Origin: Chamaelirium japonicum | Taxonomy: Eukaryota; Streptophyta; Magnoliopsida; Liliales; Melanthiaceae | NCBI GenBank assembly: GCA_947650365.1 | Contig: OX393554.1 | Coordinates: forward strand, 40,356,471 to 40,420,470 | Direction: 5' to 3' | DNA: 64,000 nt | In this document: in pieces, positions 35,801-46,300 of the stretch | Numbering within the stretch: position 1 is the first letter of the stretch | Layout: each line of letters opens with the position of its first letter | Position numbers and translations under genes: made by a program | Notes under the pieces: generated by a model | The model's database searches: none | What the model was told of the DNA's origin: nothing | Seen by the model: the letters and a program-made list of their open reading frames with translations, nothing else

Positions 35801-37556
35801 TTGAACTAACCTCTGTAATTTTTGTTTAAAGTATAAACTATATATTATTCTTTTCGCAATTATGTAACAGCAATTTATGTGGACGAGGATGACATCGCGA
35901 AGTACACCATCAAGACAATCGATGACCCACGCACACTGAACAAAACACTGTACATCCGACCTCCAGAGAACATCCTCTCACAAAGAGAGGTAGTCAAAGA
36001 ATGGGAGACACTCATTGGAAGAGAGCTTGAGAAGACTTGTATCTCGGAGAGAGACTTCCTCACTAACATCAAAGGTAATAGAGGATTTCATTACCGTCCA
36101 TTACATTACATTCAGTAGTTTTTGTTACTAATTAATGGCTGATATATAATATGATAATGGCTCAAAACCATTGGCATCTAATGAGATTTTGACCTCGGAT
36201 TGACCTAAAAGAGTGATCAATGCTATTTTTACCATATTTTGTATGACGCCTTGTGCGCCGCCTAGACTCATCCTTCTCGTGGGACTGTAAATGGGTCCCA
36301 CTCCTAGCACAAAAGGCGGCAAGGCTAGTGTTTTCTCTCTTGAAATGTAATATCTCGGACATGCTAATCAATGACATCTAAAATGAGAGTTATATACCTT
36401 TGTTATAATTTTTTTTTAGGGGTAAAATAAAAAGAATCAATAAATCAAGGATAGAAGGGATACCAGGCAAAGAGGGAGGAGAGCCTAGCTAGGTTCAAAA
36501 CACTCAGAGACACCCTATGGATAGCAAGATCAACATGGTAGCTAGCGAACCATAAGCCTTACCTCCTCTATTCAAAAGGATTGTAAAAGAAGAATTTATA
36601 GAACTAGACCTAAATAGGTAGGAGGATCTTAATCTAATTGATGGACGAAGAAGGATTTGTAGAACCAGCCCTAAATAGCTATAGGATAAGCTTGATGGTA
36701 ACTAATGTGTCGGAATATGTATTGCCGATGGATTGGTCTCATGTACCGTAGCTTAAGGTTTTTTTATACGGACATTAGAAAAAAAGGGAAAAAATTGCAG
36801 GTAAAATGCTGATAAATTGAGAAAAAGAAGCTATTTGAACACACATTGGGACCAAAAACTGGACAATATGCCCAAGTGGCATGCATTGGTTGCTGTTTGG
36901 TGCATCGAAAAAGGAATGGACCAGGAGAGTCCTAGTCATAGTCATACTAGAACTCATCCGATCAGAGGTCTGTGATTGATCCCTACTATCGTGTGACAAT
37001 CCTAACATATGTGAGAGGACTCCTTGATGGAGTGGGAGTCTCCTCGATAAATAGAGGAGGTGGGGTGGACGTCCATTACCTGTGCTTGTAGCCGTCGCGT
37101 GATCGTCAGAGATCAGGGGATTCCATCTCCGGGATCTCCCCACGGATTGCATCAGGGTAGCAGAAGGCGTCATCCTGCATCGCTCATGAAGGCTTGCATC
37201 GTAGTCGGGAATTCGAGGTAATCTCTCACACATACAAAAATCCGTCAAACCGTGACCGATGGCATGCCACGTTGGCATTGTCCCCGTTTTGTGCCCTGAA
37301 GTGTGTTCGAATAGCATTGCCCATTGAGAAACTAAAATCAGAATGTCTTATGTTTATAAGATAAGTCATCTTTGTTGACATCTTTCCTGCAGACTTAGAT
37401 TATGCTCAGCAGGTGGGGATGGGGCATTACTACCATGTTGGGTATGAAGGTTGCTTGACAAATTTTGAGATAGGGGAGGGTGGAGAAGACACCACTCAGC
37501 TGTATCCGGAGGTCAACTACATTCGGGTTAAAGATTATCTCAAGCGTTATCTGTAA
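29879..37556 (+). CDS. PLR: Pinoresinol-lariciresinol reductase-like enzyme (four exons)
   Basis: The enzyme reduces the furan rings of the lignan pinoresinol, then lariciresinol, with NADPH in the cytosol. Exons: 29879-30208, 34616-34856, 35871-36074, 37393-37556. All introns are GT-AG (4,407, 1,014 and 1,318 nt) and the reading frame closes at 312 residues, the usual family length. The NADPH motif GGTGYLG is at residues 10-16. Lys138, the catalytic lysine of the family, lies in VTFDDKMVVRKA. GHPTFVLHRPE, RFLPSEFG, VSANCFAGYF, DDPRTLNKTLY and the C-terminal EYLKRYL-like end match PLR better than phenylcoumaran benzylic ether or isoflavone reductases. The ATG after the GA tract starts the canonical MGKSRVLVVGG. 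Exon 1 is strikingly GC-rich, later exons are not. Substrate preference cannot be read from sequence. Confidence 0.93.
30209..31079. other. Start of reductase intron 1
   Basis: Open frames at 30,313-30,815 have no known motif. A segment at 30,729-30,805 resembles the flank of a Helitron-like terminus at 54,650-54,769 in inverted orientation. Confidence 0.4.
31080..31258 (+). mobile_element. Helitron-like 3' terminus, copy 1
   Basis: The end reads GTGCT-GACA-GGCAC (31232-31245), nine bases, then CTAG (31255-31258) followed by T. A short hairpin about ten bases before a CTRR end, with T beyond, is the Helitron 3' signature. Upstream about 180 bp is shared with the copy at 52,987-53,173. The 5' end was not found. 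Lies in reductase intron 1. Confidence 0.55.
31760..31846 (+). mobile_element. Helitron-like 3' terminus, copy 2
   Basis: GTGCT-GACG-GGCAC (31820-31833), nine bases, CTAG (31843-31846), then T. Same spacing as copy 1 but more diverged upstream. In reductase intron 1. Confidence 0.5.
32059..32431. mobile_element. Non-autonomous DNA element with ~38-bp terminal inverted repeats (Tourist/PIF-like ends)
   Basis: The left end GGGGCTGTTTGGATACGATT and the complement of the right end GGGTTTGTTTGGATACAATT match over about 38 bases with few differences, out to GGGATTTTGAG. GGGxxTGTTTGG ends are common in Tourist-like plant MITEs. A TAA/TTA target duplication is not visible, so the class is tentative. 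In reductase intron 1. Confidence 0.6.
33106..33479. mobile_element. Mutator-type MITE, copy 2
   Basis: A 374-bp element starts TGGCAAATTAG and ends TATAATTTGCCC. Flanks ATAAAGTTA (33097-33105) and ATAAAGTTT (33480-33488) form a 9-bp duplication with one mismatch. Near-terminal text GAACTATGCACCTAA is complementary to TTAGGTGTATAGTT near the other end. In reductase intron 1. Confidence 0.8.
33510..33690 (+). mobile_element. tRNA-derived SINE-like element
   Basis: TAGATGAGTTGG (33523-33534) fits an RNA polymerase III A box, and GGTTGATTC (33569-33577) fits a B box about 35 bases later, the spacing of a tRNA head. A T-rich end follows near 33,673. The sequence is too degenerate and has no cloverleaf, so it is not a working tRNA gene. 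Lies in reductase intron 1. Confidence 0.45.
36700..37330. other. Repeat-like segment in reductase intron 3, possible solo LTR
   Basis: GATAAATAGAGGAGG near 37,048 resembles a TATA region, followed by a GC-rich block much richer than the surrounding intron. A chance 180-codon minus-strand frame spans it. No second copy or target duplication is visible in this window, so the solo-LTR idea is weak. Confidence 0.2.
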
Positions 37557-38169
37557 ACGAAATTAATTATGAGCTCTTGTGTGATTGTTATAAATACTCT
37601 ATGGGTCAATGCAGTGCTTAATGAAAGAAAAATAACTTCAAATTAAGAACACAATCATATATTGTGCCACCAGCTACCAGACGCGCGCGCTGAAACCTGG
37701 GCAAGCCAACCTGAGCTCAACACGAATTTGGACGGGATTGGGTTAGGATTTTACATGTATGGATTGGGCTTGTGTTGAAATTCACAACTCGTGTTCGGCT
37801 TGGGCAAAGACTGACAAACTGTGATCAGACCAAGATTGCAACTCAACCCGTAACCCGATCCAACCTGCAACCAACTAGTATGCATCTTGCTTGTTGTATA
37901 TTTCTCAAGTAGTTTGATCTTTTGGCTTTGATGAATGGATTAATGAGTTATGGGTATCTTACATCTACTCTATTGATACTGATGTTATCCTACGAATAGT
38001 CCATAATGCGCGCATTAAGTTATCATGGATGTTTGGTAACGTGGGTTACCGATGTTTATTGACTGAAATTGGCCAACCCGCCCTTCCAACCTGTCAAATC
38101 CCTCGGGTTGGTCTCTGTTGACCATGACTCTTAAGTTCACTGTAACAATTTTTTAAATTTGCCACTCAT
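37557..38169. other. Reductase 3' flank
   Basis: Presumed 3' untranslated region then intergenic DNA. AATGAAAG and TATAAATA near 37,590-37,625 may serve as polyadenylation signals. Near 37,690-38,110 are scattered ACCCG/AACCCG words like those of the GGGTCGG islands. Confidence 0.4.
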
Positions 38170-38875
38170 CTCTGTTTGTCTGAGTTCCGAAGAAGAGTTT
38201 GCATTGCTTTCGAAAAAAGACATTAAGAGTTGTCGGGTATATAAAGGTGTCATCTTGTTTGATTATTATAGATTCTTAATATGGAGGGGTTTCTTCCCCT
38301 AACAAAATAAACAACCTTTTTAGAAGTCTTAAACAACTAATGGATTCCCTTCCAAAAAAAAAAAGGTTTAAGTTTTCTTTTCGTATAAAGAACTTAATCA
38401 GTAAAATTTGTGAGAAATGTAATATTTTATTGTGTACGGCGATGAAACGTGAGAGGGAGCACGAGAAAGAGGGTAAATCCTCAGCTTGCGTCTCGAGAAG
38501 ATCCCAAGTAGGAATCATGGTGATGTTTCAAGTTTTGATGAGATGGCGGACACTTGGGAGAGAGCATTTTACATTCCTTGGTGACTAAATCTTTATTTGA
38601 TCATAACAAAATCCAATTACACGCCTACTTTCTTGATAACACTGAGAGAATTAGTGATTCAATTTTTGAAAAGATGTGATAGGCAAATAGGCGTTTGCAA
38701 GCATAGTATCCTCTTGGTGGATTGGTTTGGGTGCTCGTTCATCTGACCGCCTTTCTACTTCCTTCATAAACTCAGAGCTGTCGTAAAATAGACGGATGTA
38801 GTGGAGTAGAACGGTTTTGGCTTTGGCTTTTGTTTGTATGTTGTAAGTAGTGCTTTGAATTCTGGATTAGAACAT
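38170..38875 (+). repeat. Dispersed repeat, copy B
   Basis: Matches 23,815-24,370 in the same orientation, with an extra ~170 bp (about 38,405-38,570) missing from copy A. Non-coding. Confidence 0.8.
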
Positions 38876-39761
38876 TGACCCTTTGCCAAAGTTTTTTTTT
38901 TTATTTATAGATATCCGCAAAATCCAAATTGATGAAGCATTGTTTGCGGCATGTTAAGATAACAAATATGTCTGCCCTTGGTGCACAGACCTCTTGTCTA
39001 TCTGATTTCAAGACAGAATGAAAGATTGGCCGCCCCTTTTTTTTTGTGTGTGCACTCGTTGATCATTCAGATGATGATATGTTCAAATAGATTCACATTC
39101 TAAACTTTACTACAGAGGCGACGGTTATGATGATGTATCATTCAGATTGGAGCAATCAAAGGGCCAGAATGAAGCTTGCCCAACAATCAAAGAGAAGACA
39201 TGTAAAGCATTTCTTCAAACAGTCGGTGGCCCGGAAGCCACCAAGAAACACCCTTTGAAGTTCAGCTAATGGCCCGAAAGAGAATGGAAGAGATAAGTTT
39301 GTATGCTGCAAACAATGGCACTTGGGATCATCGGCAGCACAACGTTGAGAGTCTATTGAGCATTTGTTCGAACAGTTGGTGGGTATTCTCGACTCAGTCA
39401 GTGGGCTGGAGTCTAGTTTTTTATTTTTTGGCATGAGTTCTGATTGCAAAAAAAAAACCACAAAAAGAAAAAAAATTTGAAAATCGGACCAAAGCGACTT
39501 ATTCGTATAGTTACATATTATATGAATTTTAACCATAAAAGTTATTGTCCTATTGCAATAATGCCAATAAATACCATATTGATACATTCAAGAGGAGTGA
39601 CCCTAAAATTTAATAGAAATAGAAGTTATGTTGTCTTCCCTCGTTTCAATCTACGGACCTCTTTGACTCCATACTCTAGGGCCCTTTACTTTCAAAGGCT
39701 TGGATTGTTCATTAAAAAAAAAATAGTTTTAATTTTTAAGTTATAATTCTTATAAATAATA
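38876..39761. other. Intergenic DNA, nothing recognised
   Basis: Open frames near 39,156-39,746 have no known motif. Confidence 0.4.
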
Positions 39762-40023
39762 GGATAAATTACAAAAACCTTTAGCCCCTTCACATTAACT
39801 TTTATTCCCAAAATATCCTTATCCTAGTAAGTATAAATTAAATATTTTTAAAATAATTTTGAGTCTTATCTGAAATTGATAAGGATATTTTCTAGATAAA
39901 AATTTGATGGAGGGAGCTAAATGCACACAAACATAGTTCAGGGATCAAATTGTTCAAAATGTTAGTTGAGGGATCAATATAAAATGAGATGTATAGTTCA
40001 CGAGAGGTTTTTATAATTTGCCC
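39762..40023. mobile_element. Mutator-type MITE, copy 3, with perfect 9-bp target duplication
   Basis: A 262-bp element starts GGATAAATTACAAAAACCT and ends AGGTTTTTATAATTTGCCC. It is flanked by TAAATAATA on both sides (39753-39761 and 40024-40032). Interior words such as TAGTTGAGGGATCAAT are shared with copy 2. Confidence 0.88.
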
Positions 40024-40600
40024 TAAATAATAATGGTGCTACTTATAACACCTGTATTCAAAAGGGGGCATGTGCTCAGCCAATGTGATGCAGCCTTAAT
40101 CATATATTCAAGTTTCAATCTTTAGCTTTAGAGCAACTCAAACAACCTCTTTATAATAGGAAGCTTGATTTTAATTATCACCCATCATTTATATTTATAC
40201 GCTCTTTTATGTTGTCAGGTATGGCTATGTCAAGAGGTGAACTGTTAAAATGTGGGGTGACACAATCATTTATGTCCGTCGACAGCTCAGCATCCTGCAA
40301 CATTGCGGGTGTGCTCACCGCCACCGTGCCAGTTGACACCTCCGTTTTCCGTCGACGACTCGCACCGGTGCCCTTCGACTCATCCACTAGTCATCTGTCG
40401 ACAACCTCATCAGTCCATTTGTCGGTGGCTGGAATAGTCGCTCGTCGGTGACCCACCTTGTCATCCACGAGCCAGGGGGGAGGCAAGCCAGGAGTGGGGC
40501 CCATGACATCAGCTCCCAGTAGGCCGGACTCATGAGCTGCACCCCCAACCGTTATAACCGTTAAAAATCTCAAATTGCAAAAGCATAGAAGAGGAGAGCC
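40024..40600. other. Upstream region of the PPR gene
   Basis: Moderately GC-rich from 40,260. No coding similarity. The first ATG with a good context (AGAGCCATGGCG) is the PPR start. Confidence 0.4.
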
Positions 40601-42262
40601 ATGGCGTTTTGTCCGCCCCTGCCCTCTCCTCTCTCTAAAACCAGTCCCTACCAGCTCTCATCCTGCCGCCTCCACGGGGGCAACAAACGCCCTCCCTTGG
40701 ATTCCATCTCCTCCTACAGAGACCTGCTCGAAAGTGGGCTCCTCCCGGACACTTTCACCTTCCCTTCCCTTCTCAAATCCCTAGCAGACTCGCGGGCATT
40801 AGCGGAAGGGGAAGCCATCCATGCCCATGCCATCAAGATGGGATTTGTCTCCAACGTCTATGTGATGAACAACCTCATGAGATTCTATGTGGTTTGCAGG
40901 GAGATTGGGTCGGCCCACAAGCTGTTCGATCGATTTCCCATGAGAGACTTGGTCTCTTGGACTACCTTGATTTCGGGTTACGCAAAGATGGGATTATCGA
41001 AGGAAGCCGTCCGCTTGTTCCTACAAATGATGGATGCAGGTGTACGAGTGGATGAGGTGACTATCGCGACCGTACTTTCAGCTTGCGCTAAGCTCGGGGA
41101 TTTGGAATTGGGTAGGAAGTTAGCGAGGTACGTTAGCGCGAAGAAGGTGAAATTGGATGTTTGCGCATGGAATGCCTTGGTGGATATGTATTTGAGGTGC
41201 GGGGACATCAACACTGCACGCAAGCTCTTTCGGAAAATGCCTGAAAGGAACATTGTCTCTTGGAACTCCATGATTTCCGGGCTCGTGCGTAATGGGAAAC
41301 CCAAGGAGGCCCTTTCATTGTTTCGACGAATGCAAGGTGAAGGATTGGAACCAGATGATCTTACTCTAGTTGCTGTGCTCAATTCCTGCGCTAATCTTGG
41401 GGTGCTTGAGTTGGGAGAGTGGGTTCATGCCTATATGGATAGGAAAGGCATCGAGGCGGATGGGTTCATAGGGAACGCATTGGTCGACATGTATGCAAAG
41501 TGCGGGAGGATCGATCGAGCGTTGGGAGTGTTTGCCGGCATGAATTCTAGAGATGTGTACTCATATACAGCTATGATAGCTGGGTTTGCGATGCATGGTC
41601 AAGGGGAGGAGGCCTTGGATCTTTTTGCCAAGATGTCGAGGGTCGGTGTAAAGCCAAATGAAGTTACATTCATCGGAGTGTTATCGGCGTGCAGCCATGC
41701 CGGTTTGGTCGACATGGGTATCTGTCATTTCGAGGGCATGTCGAGGCTGTATGGCATCACGCCCCGGATCGAGCACTACGGATGTATGGTAGATATGTTC
41801 GGCAGAGCTGGGCTTTTCGATGAAGCGCAAGAATTAGTTAACAAAATGCCTGTCGAGCCTGACGCCCTCATCTGGGGGGCTCTTCTAGGGGCGTGCAAGA
41901 TCCACGGGAACGTCGTGCTAGGTGAAAGCATTACGAAACGCCTACTGGATCTAGAGCCGGAGAGGGATGGGAGCTATGTGCTCCTGTCAAATATATACAC
42001 ATCCACCAACCGCCGAAGGGATGCTACGAAGATGAGGAAGGCAATGGAGATGCAGAAGGTGAAGAAGACCCCGGGGTCCAGTCTCATAGAAATAGATGGA
42101 ATGGTTCATGAGTTTCGCATGGGGGATAAGTCACACCATCAAGCAAGAGAGATATATCTCATGGTAGATGAAATTGAGGTTGTACTTGGAGATGAGAGAT
42201 GTTGGGCTTCTTCTAGCTTGAATGTTTCGGAGAAAGCATTATGCCGAGAGTTTGTCAATTGA
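40601..42262 (+). CDS. PLS-class pentatricopeptide repeat protein, E subgroup, 553 aa
   Basis: PLS-class PPR proteins bind specific organelle RNAs and most act as site-recognition factors in C-to-U editing in mitochondria or plastids. This single-exon frame has tandem ~31-36-residue repeats from about residue 50 to 410. Characteristic pieces are NALVDMYLRCGDINTARKLF, WNSMISGLVRNGKPKEAL, VLNSCANLGVLELG and NALVDMYAKCGRIDRAL. The E-type tail is present (EPDALIWGALLGACKIHGN, YVLLSNIYTS, then KTPGSSLIEIDGMVHEF at ~489-505). The DYW deaminase domain is absent, so any editing role would need a partner. The N-terminus is Ser/Pro-rich and could be a short targeting peptide; organelle not decidable. 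Intronless structure is normal for the family. The RNA target is unknown. Confidence 0.92.
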   Translation: MAFCPPLPSPLSKTSPYQLSSCRLHGGNKRPPLDSISSYRDLLESGLLPDTFTFPSLLKSLADSRALAEGEAIHAHAIKMGFVSNVYVMNNLMRFYVVCREIGSAHKLFDRFPMRDLVSWTTLISGYAKMGLSKEAVRLFLQMMDAGVRVDEVTIATVLSACAKLGDLELGRKLARYVSAKKVKLDVCAWNALVDMYLRCGDINTARKLFRKMPERNIVSWNSMISGLVRNGKPKEALSLFRRMQGEGLEPDDLTLVAVLNSCANLGVLELGEWVHAYMDRKGIEADGFIGNALVDMYAKCGRIDRALGVFAGMNSRDVYSYTAMIAGFAMHGQGEEALDLFAKMSRVGVKPNEVTFIGVLSACSHAGLVDMGICHFEGMSRLYGITPRIEHYGCMVDMFGRAGLFDEAQELVNKMPVEPDALIWGALLGACKIHGNVVLGESITKRLLDLEPERDGSYVLLSNIYTSTNRRRDATKMRKAMEMQKVKKTPGSSLIEIDGMVHEFRMGDKSHHQAREIYLMVDEIEVVLGDERCWASSSLNVSEKALCREFVN

Positions 42263-43583
42263 TTAGTACGAGATCTAACACGCAATCGAAGAATCATGCT
42301 AGAGAGACAGCTATTAGGGATCGAAACCGGTTCCACCATTTTAGGGGCGGCTCGAGCTCGTGTGTAAACTATTTCTGATGAGGAATGCCACTGGATGAGC
42401 AATGAACATGCAATACAGCAGAGTGGAGTATAAAATCAGCCTACAGTAAGTTTCAGATCATTGGTCGAACCACCATGTTCTCGTCTGCGAGAAACAAGAC
42501 AAGCCCCTTCTAACTTTCCTGCAACAATGTCCATAAAAGGAAGACAGGGGAGCTGGTCATCATAGAGGCCATGAGGTGGTTCACCCTACAGGCTACAGCT
42601 AAGTGGTCCTAAATGTTTGTCGTGCTCGTGATCTTCGTTAGGCTTATATGTTCTGCTCCATCTTTAGACATCGACCCCTGAAAACTAGATTACTTGTGCA
42701 AATCAACCCCTCAGGTTAACTGACGTCTGTACGGAGATTTTATCGAGATGACTTTACCTTAAGTAACATAAAAGAGCAATGCTATTCAACTAGACAGAAA
42801 GGCTTACCGACTCTTTATCGACTGAATCACAGCCGCCTATTACCTGCCGTTCAGGGTTGAGAGCGATTCACCAGCTGGCCCTAGGTGCAACGGACGGAAG
42901 TGATTGGGTATGTAGAGAGTCTGTAAAGGATTGTCTGGTTAAATACTATTTTCCAACATGAAAAGGGAAAATTAGGATCTGAGAATCACACACAAAAAAA
43001 AACCCTAACTTATGCAAATGGAGAGCAGACGAGTGCGATGCACAATTTTCCACTCTAAAACATCGGTGCCCCAATTGTCTGGTGCCCCAGGACTGTAACA
43101 AGGAAGCAAGTATCACATGCAAGTCATCATCATCCATCCTCTAACCAGAACACAACCTATCGTATCCGCAATCACAGCCATACACCTGATGCATGATAAC
43201 CATTGCAACGTTCAGATTGTCTGATCACGATCGTCTATGGTGCTATTACATAATCAACCACTCATAGAATCATCGCCTGTTTGCTGAAGAGTTTACTACT
43301 CTCCTCGCAACTGAAATCATAAAATGTCATCACAATCAACCACCATCCATATGCTGATGAACAAAGAAACTCCAGGGGGGGGGGGGGACAAAGGGCTCAA
43401 CAAGAAACGAAACAAACAGTGAACAAGGTCATAATATGTTTCCCTGGTTATTACAATTCCCACGAGCACCTAAAACACCACAAACCGAGAATTCATGGCA
43501 TCGGAAACTATCACCGGAAAATGTACGAAAGCAGATGTCCTGAAAAGAATCCGCATTGAACACCTGATGGGTATAGACGCATC
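42263..43583. other. Intergenic region between convergent genes
   Basis: Should contain the 3' ends of the PPR gene (plus) and the small gene (minus). A G12 run lies near 43,377-43,388. No further gene recognised. Confidence 0.45.
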
Positions 43584-43907
43584 TCAAGATTCAGACGGCT
43601 TCACGATGAAATTCTGGCGGCTGATCGGATTCATGACGACCGGCGGTCCAGCAGTGCGGGGCCAGGCCTGGAACTTCTTGTCGGTCTCCTCCCACCATTC
43701 CTTGTCGGACACAGTCTTCGGGGTGGTACCTGGTTTCAAGGAGCGAACATGAGCATGCCTGGCCACATCAACATGAGACGATAACATTTCGAGTAGAGTC
43801 TGCTTCGACTGACCTCCGAATATCTTCTTGTCAGAAATCAGCATGTGACATACATATGCAATGCCAAGGGATGCCGCCAGACCTCCGATGATTTTCGGTG
43901 CCGTCAT
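43584..43907 (-). CDS. Small plant-conserved membrane-anchored protein, 79 aa after removal of an 84-nt intron
   Basis: Unspliced, the frame gives 107 codons. A canonical GT-AG intron at 43730-43813 (donor GGAG|GTCAGT, acceptor AAACCAG|GTACC) removes 28 codons. This restores IFGG-TTPKTV, which I recall as continuous in homologous small plant proteins. Exons: 43814-43907 and 43584-43729. Residues ~5-24 form a hydrophobic helix and the rest is soluble, with the conserved DKEWWEETDKKFQAWPRTAG and PPVVMNPISRQNF. The shape suits a single-pass mitochondrial inner-membrane protein, but I cannot assign a function. The ATG follows an A/T-rich leader. The conserved C-terminus argues for a working gene rather than a pseudogene. 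Confidence 0.75.
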   Translation of the reverse strand: MTAPKIIGGLAASLGIAYVCHMLISDKKIFGGQSKQTLLEMLSSHVDVARHAHVRSLKPGTTPKTVSDKEWWEETDKKFQAWPRTAGPPVVMNPISRQNFIVKPSES

Positions 43908-44827
43908 TGTCGAACTGTACCGATTTGGAAATTTCTATGAATTTTTTTTGAGTGAATACAAAAACACCAAACTTAAGGGAGCCTTGTTTCAAGATCCAGA
44001 GTATAACAAAATATTACAATCCAGATAGTAACGATGAACAAACGAGAGAGAGAATATCCACAATTTACATACAATTAGATAGTACAACAAATGGATGATA
44101 AATTTGATATAATTATTTAAAAGGGCGGAGGAATAAACCATAAACATCATGGATTTTCCTATGAAGGAAATATTTTGAAAATCAAGGAAAACCAATTGAA
44201 GAAATGCATAATGAAATTCAACAATATAGAAAAAGTAGAAAGTAAATTGTTTAAGCTTTGAACTAGTTAAGATCATCTTCATAGATGATTAACTTGCCGA
44301 ATTCCAGAAAAAAAACAATTGTAATTTCTACTGTAATAAAGCAAATTTCATCGTTAGAACTGTAGGTTTCGCAATCCAATGGCTTATACACAGTAACAGC
44401 ACAAGAAGATTTTGTTCTAAAAGATAAAAAGAAATTACACCAGTTTTATTATCTTTAACGTATCGCTTCCTTATTACATGTATATAATGTATATATATTA
44501 TATACACTCCCAAGCCAGCTGTAAACCTAATCCTAATTAACTTTAGACTTCGCTAACCTAATCTACCACTAAACTATGACTGTTTTAAACACTTTCTTAC
44601 TAGAACAAAAGTCTAAAACGCACCTTTAAACTATTCAAAGAATATCTCTGATAATTACAAGTAGGAATAAGAAACAACTCTATATCCCAATTTCACTTAA
44701 ACTAGGATTCTTATCCTCATTGAAAGTCATAGTACAGTAAAAGTGGAACTCCATCATGTTTGGTTGCATATAGACTTACATTAGGAGTCTCAATGGGATA
44801 AGGACAACCTTAAAGGCTTCAATCACA
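43908..44827. other. AT-rich non-coding DNA
   Basis: Upstream of the small minus-strand gene; may include its promoter. No other gene recognised. Confidence 0.4.
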
Positions 44828-45257
44828 TGCCGGCTCCCTCTAGTACAGCAGGAATATTAGTGCCTTCTCTTGGTAAGCGAGGTAAGATTTGTTTTCTGCA
44901 TAGAGGAAGTGGGCCGAAGATCACGTCTCCTCCAAAGGTAATGGGGAGAAACTAGAAAGAACACGACGCTTCTCCCTCTAAGATACTCTCTCAGAATGCA
45001 CAAGGCAAATGAATGAGAAGCACAATTTTTACGAAAGAAACAACTCAAGATGATTATTCTAATCCATGCTAAGCCCTTATATAGCCTTGGGTGCACAAAA
45101 GAGAACAAAATTAATGCATAGGTGGGCTACATAACTTTTTAGGGTGGCTAATAGAGTGGGCTGCTAGCTTTTAGGGTGGCTAGTAGGGTGGGCTACATGG
45201 CCTTTTAGGGTGGCTTAGGATTTGGCTTATGACTTGTAGGATTTGTTTGCTCCTACA
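44828..45257 (-). repeat. 3' LTR of a Ty3/gypsy (chromovirus-like) element
   Basis: In minus-strand sense it begins TGTAGGAGCAAACAAATCC and ends GAGGGAGCCGGCA. It directly follows a purine-rich tract (CAAGTGGGGGAGCCTGA) and the end of the pol frame. Repeated TTAGCCACCCTAAAA words lie inside. TATATAAGGGC near 45,075 in minus sense is a probable TATA box. No partner LTR is in the window. Confidence 0.65.
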
Positions 45258-46300
45258 TCAGGCTCCCCCACTTGAGAAGAACTCGACCCCGAGTTCGAGT
45301 GTAATGTTTGGCCCATGGTACTCGTATAGGTCCTATACATTGAATGTTTTAGAGATCCTTTAAGTCTTCTATAAGGTCAACGATGTAGGCATTGTCGTTG
45401 ATCTTCTTGACAATTGACAATCTTGTGGGGCCCAAACCTTTTTTACTTCAACTTGTTATAAGTTTTGGTGGAGAGCCGTTCTCTTCTCAAATGTACCATT
45501 ACGAAGTCACCTTCTTTGAAGCTCTTCAATCGCCTATGTTGGTCGGCACTCTGTTTGTACTTCGTGTTCACCTTCTCGATCTTCTCCTTAACCCCGGAGT
45601 GTATTACAGAGAGTTTTTCGACCATGTGATTTGTTGATATGTTGCCCAGAAGCTTTGGAAGAGCCATGAGGTCGAGGGTGTGACTTGGAGTGCGACCGTA
45701 CACAATCTCAAACATAATCTTCTTGGTTGATCCCTTGAGCATATTGTTGAACAAAAACTCAACTTGGGCTATAGCGAGGTTCCACTGCTTTGGTTGCTCT
45801 CTAGCAAGGCACCGGAGAATGTTACCTAGACTCTGATTCACTACCTCCGTCTGGCTATCAGTCTACGGGTGGCACATGCTGCTATATTGGAGGGTGGTGT
45901 TAAGGTGCTTCCATAGCATCCTCCATAAGTGGCTTAGGAACTTGCTATCCCAATCAGATGTAATCGTCTTCGAGACCCCGTGCAGGAGAACAATCTCCCG
46001 GAAGAAGAGATTGACAATGTTGACCACATTCGCCATTTTCTTGCACAGGATGAAGTGGCACATTTTTGAAAATTGATCGATGACAACGAAGATCGAGTCC
46101 AAGCCTCGTTTGGTTCGTGGGAGACCCAATTTGGAGACGTTCTCCCATGGTGCACTCGGGACAAGGAGTGGAGTGTAGATCCCTGTGTTCTAAGCTTGGC
46201 TCTTGGATTTCTGGCATATGTAGCAACGACGTACCTAGTTGCCCACATCTTTCTTGAGTTCGGACCAAATGTATCTCTCCTCTACTATGGCGATAAACTT
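45258..46300 (-). pseudogene. Ty3/gypsy integrase remnant
   Basis: The catalytic core is at 45863-46129 (GLDSIFVVIDQFSKMCHF, then TSDWDSKF, where active copies have D-R-D). The core end and C-terminal domain are at 45443-45841 (KQWNLAIAQVEFLFNN, YGRTPSHTLDL, then KEGDFVMVHLRRERL). A pol tail close to YEYHGPNITLELGSSSSQ leads into the LTR. A degraded zinc-finger region precedes the core (about 46,140-46,290). Frameshifts separate the pieces. Lineage resembles Reina/CRM chromoviruses. Protease, RT and RNase H are not present. Confidence 0.85.

Noticed and set aside
36775-37317. 180-codon open frame on the minus strand within reductase intron 3
   Set aside because: No recognisable motif, atypical composition, and it overlaps the acceptor region of a well-supported intron. 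Treated as chance, possibly a solo-LTR by-product.
40978-41382. 134-codon frame antisense to the PPR gene
   Set aside because: Shadow of the PPR coding sequence with no similarity of its own.
42139-42402. 87-codon frame antisense to the PPR 3' end
   Set aside because: Shadow frame with no motif.
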